Assembly (NCBI GenBank): GCA_028583415.1
Contig: CM053276.1
Span: 122,137,166-122,201,165 of the forward strand
Direction of reading: 5' to 3'
DNA length: 64,000 nucleotides
DNA from: Protea cynaroides
Lineage: Eukaryota; Streptophyta; Magnoliopsida; Proteales; Proteaceae
A program made the position numbers and the translations under genes. The notes beneath the pieces were generated by a model that saw only the letters and a list, made by a program, of their open reading frames with translations, was not told the origin of the DNA and searched no databases. Each line of letters opens with the position of its first letter. The first letter of the stretch is position 1. Positions 48,697 through 59,147 of the stretch are shown here, piece by piece.

Positions 48697-49096
48697 GTTC
48701 AGACTAATTAAAGTACGTTGAAAATTCTGGCAAGATGGCTATGATCCTATGACATCCACTCCACCCATCCCTTAATAAGCATATCTGAAATTAATATAGT
48801 TGGGATAAAGACTAATGCCAATGTAGTTAAGACCAGGAAGACAATCTAGACGGTGATTCTGGGTAGTTCCAAATAGGTGAGAAGATGAGAGGAAGAAGTG
48901 ATGGTGTGTTTGATTGGATTTAGTCTGGTTTGTTTGGCTGACATTTCTTAAATTGAATTTAGTCTTTAATGTCTTCCTCCTGTTAGAGTGATGTACAAGA
49001 CTTCCTAATGTCATGCTAACATTAAAAAGTAACTTGGTTGTGCGTATGTGGTTTCCTTTAGTGGGATTGATGCAATTGATAACAAAACTGGTATTC
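48697..49096. other. Intergenic, no gene recognised
   Basis: AT-rich; nothing supportable. Confidence 0.4.
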
Positions 49097-49513
49097 TATA
49101 TTGTTAACTGATATTATTGTAAATGAATGGGCTTGTTTATTAAAGCTCATCACCGATTAGTTTAAGTGTTTAGTGATAATTAAGAGACCATGTGGCTTAT
49201 CCTTTCTCTTCTTACTTGTAATTAGGATTCTATCCTTTAGAGGTTTGGCCTCTTCTCTTCTCTTTAATTATAATAGGACTGTTTCTCTTTATTAGAATAG
49301 AATTATTTTTCTTTCTCCTTTTAGTCATGAGAGTCCTTGTCATGTTGACATGTGGAACTCCTAGTTACAAAGTAAATAGGAGTCCTTATCTTGTGGAATC
49401 TAGACTTATCACTTTACCATTTAATTTTGTCTATAAATAGGGACTGCTAAGAGGAGAGGAAAACACATCGATTCTCTCCATCCTCTCTTATTTTTCTATT
49501 TTGTTACATATAT
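49097..49513 (+). mobile_element. Solo LTR (407 bp) with TATAT target duplication
   Basis: The LTR runs 49102-49508, starting TGTTAACTGA and ending TTTTGTTACA, with TATAT on both sides (49097-49101 and 49509-49513). A TATA box, TCTATAAATAGGGAC, sits at about 49429-49443, followed by a pyrimidine-rich transcribed part, the layout of a plant copia- or gypsy-type LTR. No coding part is left. Confidence 0.7.
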
Positions 49514-51459
49514 TATTTTCATAATTAATAATTTGCAGTGTTGTTTAGAGATTCCAATGTAATTTGAGGTCGCTTTGCACTACTTACCAGTTACTACTCT
49601 AATTTTTCATTACAGTGAAATGTCCATGGCCTTTCAATGATCATGTGGATGTTTATGTTCGTCATGTGGGACCAGAAGCGTTGATGGGGCAAGCATCACA
49701 AGAAGGAAAAGTACTGGAACAAAATGTGGTAAGATTCTAATGGTGGAAAATTCTGCTGCTTGTGGAGAGAATCAATGAAAGAAAGTGCTCACTGCTCACC
49801 CAGTCTTGTGGAGAGAATCAATGAAAGAAAGTGCTGACCCACTCCAACTCCCACCCCCAAAAAAATTCTTTAAAGGATATACTTGTCTCCGAGTTGCTTG
49901 CTATGATTCGGCAAGTAGGTGCATTCTGTGTCATACTATGTTGTTTCGGTTCTGATTTTGTGTGTACATATATTTTATACAATTTTGGTTTTCCATTGTA
50001 AATGGCCATGTTGAAAGATTTGAGTGTATGTTTTCTGGAATCTAGAGAATTTGTGGTGGGCACAGTTTGAATCTTCATGGTTCAGAAACTTACGAGTCGG
50101 TCGCATTCTATGGTTCAATTTTTTTTTGTGAAAGCTCCTTTCTCGAACCTTTGCTCAGAAAGAATGCTAGAGAAATCCCAACTTTACCAGATATGATATT
50201 TTCATGGTTTTAGCATTGTCTGGCCATTCCCAGGTAGCCTGAGGGATGATGGTTTTCCTTCATGCAACTTCACATGATTATATCAGTAATTAATGGTAAG
50301 AGATTTGTTCTTCCTCTCTTCTTTTAAACTTCTTTAGCAGAACCCTTGAGATTTGGAATTTCATTTTTGAGAGTTGGGTTTACTAGGATTTGGAGTTTCT
50401 TTCTGATCCTTGATCTCATGACTACTAAACATTCTTAAATCTTTTAAAGTGCGAGGATTGGCTCACTTAGATATAGATACAAGCCTAATAAATGAAGGTT
50501 AATATGTTTGAAGGTTCCCCTAATAGCCTCCTTTGATCTCCTATCAGCCCCAGAACTTGAATTACATTTCGCAACTTTTGACACATTTAGAAAATTTTAA
50601 AGCACCATTGTTCGCAACTTTTCGATAGTTGGAAGAATTAATTTGAAAATTCTGTTAGCCATGAGCAGTCAGTTGGGTTCAGGTAAAGAGTTTAAAAGAA
50701 TCCAGATGGGGTTTGAATATGTGGGAAGAGCGCAAGATATTGTTTAATATCTTAAGTTCATAACATGGTTTTCAGATGTATGAATAAATACCCAATCGTT
50801 ACTGTAATCTATATAACATTTACATGCAAAATGCAAACTATTTTTTCCTGAAGAAATGAAAAATTGCAAATTGAATTGCTCATCATCATCATGTTTTCTC
50901 TCAGATTGCATGTGCCAATCAGATGAAACAAAATCACTGTCTTAGTCGATAGAAAAATCCACGTTATTCAGGCTCAACTTCTTGGTTCATACTACATTAA
51001 AATGTTTATCCTCAATCAAAACCACACTTTAGAAACATTTTTTACGTCATTTTATATAACTTCTTATCATTTTTATGAGTATATATTAGTGTCACAAGAA
51101 TTTTTTATGTTTTCGGAGATCACAAGGTAGTTCTGAATTGATCATTTTAATGGTTTTTCTTATCTCAACTGTTTGTTTAAAGAGTACAAAAAAATTTATG
51201 TTTTCGGGGATCACAAGGTAGTTCTGAATTGATCATTTTAATGGGTTTTCTTATCTAAACTGTTTGATTCTCTTTAGAGTTTAAAGAGTACACACTAATA
51301 ATGTCCGAAGGCCTTCTATTCTGTATTCTATATTCTCTGCTAGGCTTTCATGTCTGTTCTGTGGTCAGGAACTAGCATCTCTCTATTCCGTTGTTGAGGC
51401 CTAAACGGGTTTCTGAATCTTTCATGGCGCCAAAAGTTTGAAAAACGGTTGATTCAATC
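49514..51459. other. Intergenic and 5' flank of the DYW-PPR gene
   Basis: No gene is recognised. A two-unit tandem repeat with 91-bp spacing (TTTATGTTTTCGG... at 51104 and 51195) lies 170-350 bases upstream of the PPR start. Confidence 0.5.
51104..51285. repeat. 91-bp tandem repeat, two units
   Basis: TTTATGTTTTCGG(A/G)GATC through GATCATTTTAATGG and TTTCTTATCT is repeated with few changes. It lies in the promoter-proximal region of the gene at 51460. Confidence 0.85.
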
Positions 51460-53355
51460 ATGTCTTCAACTGTCATCACCGTCACCACACAAACTACTAC
51501 CCACAATCCTTCCCTTCCATTTTGGCCTACCACCGCACCTCAACACGTACTCCGGGCGGATCGAGCCGCACTCCTGATCGACAAATCTAAAACCGTCAAC
51601 CAACTTCTACAAATCCACGCAGCTCTTCTTCGCCGTGGTCTAGAGCATCACCCCATCTTGAATTTCAAGCTCCAGCGTTCCTATTCTTCTCTCGGTCGCC
51701 TCGACTATTCTCGCACCCTCTTTGATCGAACCCATGACCCGGATGTCTTCTTTTGGACTGCAATTATCCATGGCCACACCTTCCATGGCCTCCATCAACA
51801 GGCCCTCCTCTTGTACTCTCTGATGCTCACGCATGGTGTTGAGCCCAATGCGTTCACCTTTTCCTCCATCTTAAAGGCCTGTTCTATAGAACCAGGAAGA
51901 GCCCTTCATTCCCAAGCCCTCAAATTCAGATTTGATTCTGATGTATATGTTAGGACGGCACTCTTAGGTGTGTATGCTAAGGTCGGCGATGTGGTTTCTG
52001 CACGCCATCTGTTCGATACAATGCCTGACAGGAGCTTGGTCTCTTTGACAGCCATGATCACTTGTTATGCGAAGCACGGGGATGTTGATGGGGCTCGACT
52101 TTTGTTTGATGGATTGGAGATGAGGGACGTTGTGTGTTGGAATGTGATGATCGATGGGTATACTCAGCATGGGCGGCCAAATGAGTCTCTTGACCTCTTT
52201 AGACAAATGTTGTCTGCAAAGGTGAGGCCTGATGAAGTAACAATCCTATCTGTTCTCTCTGCTTGTGGACAGCTTGGTGCCTTAGAGTTGGGTAGATGGC
52301 TGCATTCTTACATTAAGAGTAATGGGATACTGGTCAGTGTCAATGTTGGGACAGCATTGGTTGATATGTATTGCAAATGTGGCAGTTTGGAGGATGCTCA
52401 TTTGGTGTTTGATAGGATCATCAATAAGGATGTTGTGGCTTGGAATACAATGATTGTTGGATATTCGATGCATGGGTTAAGCCAAGATGCTTTAGAGCTG
52501 TTCTCTAGTATGTGCACACTGGGGATTCATCCCACAGACATTACTTTTATTGGAGTTTTGAGTGCATGTAGTCATGGAGGTTTGGTAGTGGAGGGGCGGG
52601 CTTTCTTCCATTCAATGAAGGACAAGTATGGAATTGAACCTAGGATTGAGCACTATGGGTGCATGGTTGATCTTTTAGGACGTGCTGGGTTCTTAGATGA
52701 AGCATATGAGCTTGTACAAAACATGAAGATCGAGCCCGACTCTGTTATTTGGGGAGCACTGCTTGGTGCTTGTAGGCTCCATGGGAACATCACTCTGGGA
52801 GAGAATATAGCTGAATTTGTTTTTGCAAATGGTCTTGCAAATGCAGGAACTTACATTCTCCTTGCAAATATCTATGCTGCAGCCGGAAATTGGAATGGGG
52901 TGGCAAAGATCCGGACAATGATGAAAGATAGTGGGGTTCAGAAAGAGCCAGGGTGCAGCTCAATTGAAGTGGATAACATGGTGCATGAATTCTTTGCAGG
53001 GGACATGAAACACCCGAACAGCAAAGAGATTTATTTGATGTTGGAGGAGATGAATGGATGGCTAAAAGCCCATGGTTATACCCCACAGACAGATATTGTG
53101 TTTCAAGATATTGGAGAAGCAGAGAAAGAAAAGATCCTTGGTGTTCATAGTGAGAAGCTTGCCACTGCTTTTGGGCTTATCACCACTGGACCAGGAACCC
53201 CAATAAAGATTATAAAAAACCTTCGTGTTTGTACAGACTGTCACACTGTAACTAAGTTGATTTCCAAGATCACAGGGCGCAAGATCATTGTAAGGGATCG
53301 AAACCGTTTCCATCACTTTGTTGATGGGTCATGTTCTTGTGGGGGTTATTGGTGA
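51460..53355 (+). CDS. ELI1: DYW-class PPR RNA-editing protein, ELI1-like
   Basis: An intronless 631-residue frame from ATG 51460. A Ser/Thr-rich N-terminus (plastid transit-like) precedes VLRADRAALLIDKSKTVNQL, which opens the family, then PLS-type PPR motifs (SLVSLTAMITCYAKHGDVDG, VVAWNTMIVGYSMHGLSQDA), E/E+ motifs (PDSVIWGALLGACRLHGN, PGCSSIEVDNMVHEF) and a DYW deaminase domain. The zinc and catalytic residues are present: H563-S-E565 and C591-T-D-C594-H595. DYW proteins convert specific cytidines to uridines in plastid or mitochondrial transcripts. Length and order match Arabidopsis ELI1 (632 residues, chloroplast). The last three residues are Gly-Tyr-Trp instead of Asp-Tyr-Trp: codon 629 is GGT. 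The edited site cannot be read from this sequence. Confidence 0.93.
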   Translation: MSSTVITVTTQTTTHNPSLPFWPTTAPQHVLRADRAALLIDKSKTVNQLLQIHAALLRRGLEHHPILNFKLQRSYSSLGRLDYSRTLFDRTHDPDVFFWTAIIHGHTFHGLHQQALLLYSLMLTHGVEPNAFTFSSILKACSIEPGRALHSQALKFRFDSDVYVRTALLGVYAKVGDVVSARHLFDTMPDRSLVSLTAMITCYAKHGDVDGARLLFDGLEMRDVVCWNVMIDGYTQHGRPNESLDLFRQMLSAKVRPDEVTILSVLSACGQLGALELGRWLHSYIKSNGILVSVNVGTALVDMYCKCGSLEDAHLVFDRIINKDVVAWNTMIVGYSMHGLSQDALELFSSMCTLGIHPTDITFIGVLSACSHGGLVVEGRAFFHSMKDKYGIEPRIEHYGCMVDLLGRAGFLDEAYELVQNMKIEPDSVIWGALLGACRLHGNITLGENIAEFVFANGLANAGTYILLANIYAAAGNWNGVAKIRTMMKDSGVQKEPGCSSIEVDNMVHEFFAGDMKHPNSKEIYLMLEEMNGWLKAHGYTPQTDIVFQDIGEAEKEKILGVHSEKLATAFGLITTGPGTPIKIIKNLRVCTDCHTVTKLISKITGRKIIVRDRNRFHHFVDGSCSCGGYW

Positions 53356-53754
53356 ATTGCATTGTCTACCTGGATTTGAACTTCCTTGAGCAGAACAATG
53401 GCCTTCTGCTGGATCTGTTTACTATTTTTTTTAATGTATAGATTATAGTGAGAAGTTTTCAAGAATGCCTAATGCTGTTTAAAGAATTACTGTCCTTCCT
53501 TTTAGATTAATTTTATTAGAATTACTGTCTAATAAAATCCTTTTTTTTTTTTTTTTTGGGTGTATAATTCTTATAGATACTGCTGAGAAACTAATGAAAT
53601 TATGAAAGATCATCCACTCCTCTATTAGTATGGGTGATCCTCTGTCCAAAATACACTGTAAAAAGCTGAGTAAATTATAAGGTGATTCTAATGGAATCTT
53701 GAAATCAGTAAAGCTATTTCCTGGGCAGCTGTATTTATTTTATAATATCTATTT
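53356..53754. other. 3' flank of the DYW-PPR gene
   Basis: Contains a T-tract at 53541-53557. Nothing else is recognised. Confidence 0.45.
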
Positions 53755-54100
53755 GGGAAATTTTCATGTAGTACCCAAATAGTTTTCGAAACATCATATA
53801 CCACCCACGTTTTTTTTAAAACATCACCTACCACCCAAAATTCTCAAACGTTACCCCATTAACTGACAGAAGAGAGTTGAAATTTTGTCAAATTTTGTCT
53901 AGACGTTTATACCCTTCTCATTTTAAACTGAGAAACTTCACTTACCACTCACTAGTTCCTTCTCCAGCAACATCCTACCACCCACTGGTTCCTTCTCCGG
54001 CAACATCGAACAAGATATATCTGAAGAAAATAACATTTGGATTAAAAAAAAAAACAGAAGATTGAACAGAATCACATAACTCCTGCTATTCGAATTCTAT

Positions 54101-55260
54101 TTCCTGGGGTACTGATCGTGCAGTCTCTCGGATCCCTCGTGTCCCGGGTGGTGGTACTCACCGTGCTGGTCAGGGTGCTTTTGGCAATATCTGTTGGGAT
54201 TCACATCGTCTCCTCCCAGTGGTTCTGGGAGGACGCGGCAACCCCATCCAGATGGTCGACACGTGACTCTCGGGTGAATCCGAGACCCACGTTCGAACCA
54301 ACACCCCTATCGGCTTGGCTTGTCGGCTGGGTGTCGGCTTGAACGTGAGTCTTGGATTCACCGAAAGCCACCTGTCGGCCATCCGGATGGGGTTGCCGCT
54401 GTCCTCCTAGAACCATTGGAAAAACCACTGGGAGGAGAGAATGCGGATCCTATGTGCTGTGGTGATCGCATGTTCACACCAACCAAGATCTGGAACCACT
54501 GCCAACGGAAAATCAACGTTAACCAGAAGCGCTATGCTCAGTTTCCCTCAGATTGCAGGATTCAGAAGGAGGGCCTTAAGCTCAGGGCGATTTCCTGACG
54601 ATGATTCCAAATCCACTCCTACTGTTGGAATCCAAGTTTTTCAATGCCCTGTAATTTTCTCTCTCTCCCTTCTTCCTTTCCTAGCTTATCTCTTCATTTC
54701 AGGTCTTATCATCTTTTGATTAGAGGACGACAAATGGTTGCATGTTAGACGATTGGATTTCAGCTTCTGTAATGGAATTTAAATTAGTTTCTCTAAATAC
54801 TGTATAGGATGTAGTTGGGATTGTCTCCAAACTAGCGGCCTGCATTGTTGATAGATTGCAGGGGGAAACATTCTGAATATCGACGTGTTTTGTCCCTGCA
54901 AACAAGGAGGTCTTTTATTTAGAAGGTACATTTTTATCTACTCATAACTATTTCTGTATTGTATTTGTTTGAATTCAACTTCATTATCATATTATGAGAG
55001 GCAATTACGTGGGCACCTCATCGAGAATGTCCCTAAGATCCCTCTTGTTGTCGGTGATTCTGCCGAGGGCGTGGAGAAGACATCTGCGGCTATCAAGGTA
55101 CTCAAGCAGGTTGGTGCGTTCCTTGATGCGGAGAAGGCCAAGAACAGCCACGCCATTCGACCAAATAAGGGTAAGATGAGGAACCATAGGTAAATTTCTT
55201 GCAAGGGCCCTCTGGTTGTTTATGGTACCGAAGGTTCCAAGATCGTTAAGGTAGAACTCC
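54101..55260 (+). pseudogene. RPL4: RPL4 (uL4) fragment inside the TIR element
   Basis: Block 1 (54101-54196, continued at 54460-54595 after a MITE) encodes WGTDRAVSRIPRVPGGGTHR and AGQGAFGNIC, then RMFTPTKIWNHCQRKINVNQ. Block 2 (about 54998-55255) encodes GHLIENVPKIPLVVGDSAEG, VEKTSAAIKVLKQVGAF and, after a stop, ISCKGPLVVYGTEGSKIVK. These are consecutive parts of cytosolic 60S ribosomal protein L4. The ~390 bases between the blocks look like a retained intron, which argues for capture of genomic DNA over cDNA. Breaks: the MITE insertion, drift in the second half of block 1, and TAA at about 55193-55195 where L4 has Tyr. It lacks both gene ends and cannot give L4. Confidence 0.85.
54188..54459. 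mobile_element. Hairpin MITE, copy 3, inserted in the RPL4 fragment
   Basis: The element spans 54197-54450 and starts GGATTCACATCGTCTCC; its right end reads GGATCCGCATTCTCTCC on the opposite strand. Flanks TATCTGTTG (54188-54196) and TATGTGCTG (54451-54459) agree at seven of nine bases, and removing the element plus one flank restores the L4 reading GNxCxGxRMF. The central loop is in the opposite orientation (CGGCTTGGCTTGTCGGCT) to copies 1, 2 and 4. Confidence 0.9.
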
Positions 55261-55608
55261 TATGGATGAATGGAGCAGAACCCAGTTACCTCCGACGACG
55301 GAGGGTGGAGGCTCTGTTTCTGAGAGGGATAAGAGATTGCACAGAGAGGAACAAGACGATGATTTGGGGGTAGGATTAAAAATAACTAAGGGTAAATTCG
55401 ATTTTTCCCTTTACAATAAGGGTATTATTGTTAATCCAAAATTTTTTAACTGTTGACATCAGCATCTAACGACTCCGTCATAAGGCTTTTGATCTTTTTG
55501 ATAAACGTTTGGGAATTTTGAGTGGTAGGTGATGTTTTTAAAAAATGTGAATGGTAGGCGATGTTTCGCAAACTGTTTGGATACTACGTGAAAATTATAT
55601 ATAAATAT

Positions 55609-56340
55609 TGTTATGGGAGAAAAACATCAATCAATGGAAATCTTACACGTGGCACCTAAAATCGTCTAGGCCGACCAGGTGTGATAGAGTGGTGCTCTGC
55701 CTTGTCTACTCGGAGTCATAATTCCATCCAGATACGCCTCTTGGGCGGAGGTACAGTTCTATCAAGACATGGCTCCTAGTCGGAGGTATAATCCTATTGG
55801 GTTACGCCTCCCGGTAGGAGCCCAGAGTCCCAAGGTGACCAGCTTACATCGCAGGAGTTATTCTCTTAGTACAGTACGATGCCGACCATCGAGGTCATAC
55901 AACCACTCGTATGGTAACACCTGTCACTCTTATTAGCGACCGACCTAGCTGCCTTGGTTACAGTCTGCTACTCCTATTCGGAGTCTATGACCTGGGCGTC
56001 CCTCAGGGCGACACTTGGCAGTCATATTGGCAAACTACTTCCTAGAGTCCCAGTACATCCATGCTTCTTTTCAATCTCTATAAATAGAGGACGATCCCTT
56101 TAGGTAAATCACTAACAATCATCTCACTATTAACCATCAATTCTCTATTACGCTCAAACTCTCTCTTCATTCCCCTCTTTCTCTAAACTAGATATAGAGG
56201 AAGCTATCTCTTGACTGTTTACATTAAGAATCTGACTTAGGCGTCGGAGTATACTTGGGGCTTAGTTGCCCAACTCCCTTGTTTAACTTCTGTGATTGCA
56301 GGTCGCTCAGATCGCAGACCGGTAGGACGATTTCCAACCA
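55609..56340 (+). mobile_element. Solo LTR, probably gypsy type
   Basis: It starts TGTTATGGGAG at 55609, just outside the TIR element, and ends near TTTCCAACCA at 56340. It holds a TATA box CTATAAATAGAGGAC at about 56079 and the phrase TCTGACTTAGGCGTCGGAG, common in the transcribed part of plant gypsy LTRs. The flanks are AT-rich (AATAT and AAAAT), so the target duplication is not certain. Confidence 0.65.
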
Positions 56341-56408
56341 AAAATATATATTAACCTAACCTAACCCTTTGTTTGTTATCTCCTGTCTCGAACTCTCACC
56401 CTCATAGT

Positions 56409-56644
56409 CTCCATTGTGGATTCAAATCCTCTCCTCCAAGAGAATCTAGAGGAGAGGTGGCGCCCCATGTAGATGGACGACACATGGAGCTCAGTTCATC
56501 CGAGCCGACAAGCTGAGCCGATAGGGGGTGTCCGCTCGGATGGAGGGCTTGGATGAATAGGAGCCCCAGGTGTTGTCCATCCGTATGGGGCGCCACCTCT
56601 CCTCTAGATTCTCTTGGAGGAGAGGATGTGGATCCCTCACTTGC
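56409..56644. mobile_element. Hairpin MITE, copy 4
   Basis: The element spans 56418-56635. The outer arms pair over about 40 bases (CCTCTCCTCCAAGAGAATCT and onwards, through GTGGCGCCCCAT). Ends are GGATTCAAATCC and, on the opposite strand, GGATCCACATCC. Flanks CTCCATTGT and CTCACTTGC agree at six of nine bases. The left inner arm has lost the segment that pairs with TCCATCCGAGCGGACACC in the right arm. The loop is GAGCCGACAAGCTGAGCCGA, as in copy 2. Confidence 0.85.
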
Positions 56645-58303
56645 GTCCTCTCTTCCCCCTTCTCTCTCTCTCTCTAACTTTCAAAACCAAAGTTCGGAAC
56701 CACAAAACTGTAAGAACGCCCCAAAATCCTTGAACACTTCATCTCATCTCCTCCTCAAACCTTCAATCCTTGTAGAGAGGGCGAAATACGAAGACGGAGA
56801 CGGGAAAGAACAAATCGCTGATTTTGAGAGTTATATCTTTGGGTTAAAAATTTGGAATTTAACTTTGAATTTGCTAATCTTTGTTGTTGGCTGATGAATC
56901 TCATGGTCAGTGACATGCATGCATGAGGTTCCCAAGCTGAAACTGGGTGTTAAAGAGAGACATTGAAGGGAGAAGCTGAGAAGAAGACACTTCGCAGAAT
57001 ACGGAATTTCAAAGAGGTAAGAGTATAATTGGTTACACCTAGAGTTGGGGATTTTCAAAATTGGAAGAGGGGTTCTTCTTTGGAACTCCTAAGAAATCTA
57101 AGGAACAAATTGGTATCCCTTTTTATGATTGGTTACTTTCCTGCTTGTCTCCTTTCATCCTCACTTGTGGTTTTTCCATTTCTGGGTTGGTGAATTTGTT
57201 AATCCGTAAACCTGTGGATCGGATTGGAGGACAATAAGAAAAACATATATCCAGTAGTGTTGGAAAAAGTCAAAAGTCAAAAAGGCTTTTCAGAATGAAA
57301 GTTTCAAAAGATTAAATTCAAAAACTTTCCTTTTGTTTTAGCTTCAAAATTTGGTTTTCGTTTTGGGTGGGGATTTCGTTTTTTCGATTTTGAGTTCGTC
57401 TTTCCAATGTAGGACTTTTTAGTCCCACATTGTTTAGGGATTGTAGAGGAGATGTCTTTATTTGTAGGGGTTGTCGCCTACCTATTGAGGCCAAGCAAGA
57501 AAGCCTAGCTCGGTTCGAGTTGACTCACACACACGCGAACGCCGAACCAGATTACGACATGCGACTGTGACAAGGGCGCAGGCACGGACGTGGGTGCAGG
57601 TGTGGGCACTGGGCCGCAGGCCGCGGGCTATGGGCTATGGGTATGGGTATGGATTTTTTTCGAATTCGGACACACCCCTACCCGGATATCCTTTTGGAAA
57701 GGGTTTACGTGTAGAGATGTATGTGTAGATCTCTACACATAAAGGGTGTCATCTGAACCATTGATCTCAGAATCTGAGATGTGGATCAATCTGGATGGTC
57801 CATTGGAGGGCATACCCCATCCAATGGGTATATGAGCCCTATCAATAAAGCCCGACCCCAAGCATCCAACTCACTCAAATTCTTCTCTTCTCCCTCTACT
57901 CTGTTTTGATCGGAGTTCATCTAGTTTGCTTTCCAAAGGAGGTTGATCTTAGCCGTTAGTTCTGCATACACCTGACAGTGCATGCACATTGGGTGGGTGT
58001 CTTTCGGAGGGGTTGTTTTATCTTGGAGGTTGGTTTGCGGGGACCTACTGCACCTAATAGAAGGCAAATACAGTCTTAAAGAGAGTGTACCAACACGACT
58101 CAACCCTACATCATTTTCAGATTTATTCTATAAGGTATGTATAATTATATTTCATTTATGTACATTCCAATTTTAGTATATGGTTAGATTGACATATAAC
58201 CTATTAGATACATGTATGATATTGCATGTATATCTTTTATTATTTGATAATTAATTATTGAATAATAATAATTAATTGTTTGTTACATCATTATTGATTA
58301 GTC
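56645..58303. other. Intergenic, no gene recognised
   Basis: A CT-rich stretch near 56660-56685, a GC-rich patch with GGGCTATGGGTATGG repeats at 57590-57650, and a TAGTCCCACATTG phrase at 57420. Open frames at 56553-56894 and 57982-58176 have no recognised domain. Confidence 0.4.
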
Positions 58304-58644
58304 TCCCCAACCCTTGGAACATACTACAGCCCCAGGTGGCGAAGAGCCGACATCGAGGTGCCAAACCTTCCTGTCGATGTGAACTCTTGGGGAAGATCAG
58401 CCTGTTATCCCTAGAGTAACTTTTATCCGTTGAGCGACGGCCCTTCCACTCAGCACCGTCGGATCACTAAGGCCGACTTCGTCCCTGCTCGACGGGTGGG
58501 TCTTGCAATCAAGTTCCCTTCTGCCTTTGCACTCGATGGCCAATCTCCGTCCGACCCGAGGAAACCTTTGCACGCCTCCGTTACCTTTTGGGAGGCTTAC
58601 GTCCCATAGAAACTATCCCTTGGCCCGTAGGTCCAGACACAAGG
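58304..58644 (-). pseudogene. Nuclear insertion of plastid 23S rRNA fragment
   Basis: On the minus strand this is the 3' half of the domain V region of plastid 23S rRNA: it contains GATAAAAGTTACTCTAGGGA, TAACAGGCTGATCTTCCCCA, GGTTTGGCACCTCGATGTCG and GGAACATACTACAGCCCC (plus-strand orientation). The CTTCCCC after the peptidyl-transferase loop marks it as plastid and not mitochondrial. Small changes and a deletion of about 15 bases near 58610 show it is a nuclear copy (NUPT) and not an assembly of plastid DNA. It lies in AT-rich nuclear sequence on both sides. Confidence 0.93.
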
Positions 58645-59138
58645 TTAGAATTCAATATATTGCTTTATTTTATTATTTTTTACTACAAGTAGGCAGTATG
58701 CTTTTGATGAAGTGGGTGTTTGAATCTCTCTATTGTAACATTTGATTAATATGAGACCTTCAGAAATTTCCAATTCCATAAGATGATCCACCAGGCTAGA
58801 GTTTTACATCTTGATGGTTTCTTGCAGATTTCGAACTTTGTATCAACTCAGCTGCACAGACTGAAAAAAGACTAGTAGTTGGAAAGGGTAGGGTTAGGGT
58901 TTGTAAATACCTATCAACCCGACCCTGTTGCAGTTTATTATTACCATTAGATAACCAGTGTGGGTTATTTGAGAGGCTGAGTATGGGCTGGACTGAGCAT
59001 AAAATGTGACCTTGGCAGGCCCAGACCTGATCCAGCCCAAAATTTGGGTCGTAAGTTAATATCAAGCCCGTCAGAGGACTGAAATTTCATCCTCCTTCGG
59101 GTCAGAGTATATTTTTTGGCTACTTTTAATGAATTTCT
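58645..59138. other. Intergenic, no gene recognised
   Basis: Nothing supportable. Short frames only. Confidence 0.45.
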
Positions 59139-59147
59139 GTGGTAAAA

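Larger units (their letters stand above)
53755..55604. mobile_element. Pack-MULE-like TIR element carrying RPL4 fragments
   Basis: Long inverted repeats frame the element: the left arm 53755-53852 starts GGGAAATTTTCATGTAGTAC, and the right arm 55503-55600 reads, on the opposite strand, AATTTTCACGTAGTATCCAA. They share CGAAACATC, ACATCACCTACCAC and CAAACGTT in order. Between them lie two blocks of ribosomal protein L4 coding sequence separated by non-coding DNA, plus a hairpin MITE. This is the layout of a Pack-MULE that captured genomic DNA. A nine-base target duplication is not clear (TATCTATTT against TATAAATAT). Confidence 0.7.

Noticed and set aside
57415..57435. TAGTCCCACATTG, similar to the plant U-snRNA upstream element
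   Set aside because: No snRNA sequence follows at the expected distance, and this phrase is common in plant repeats.
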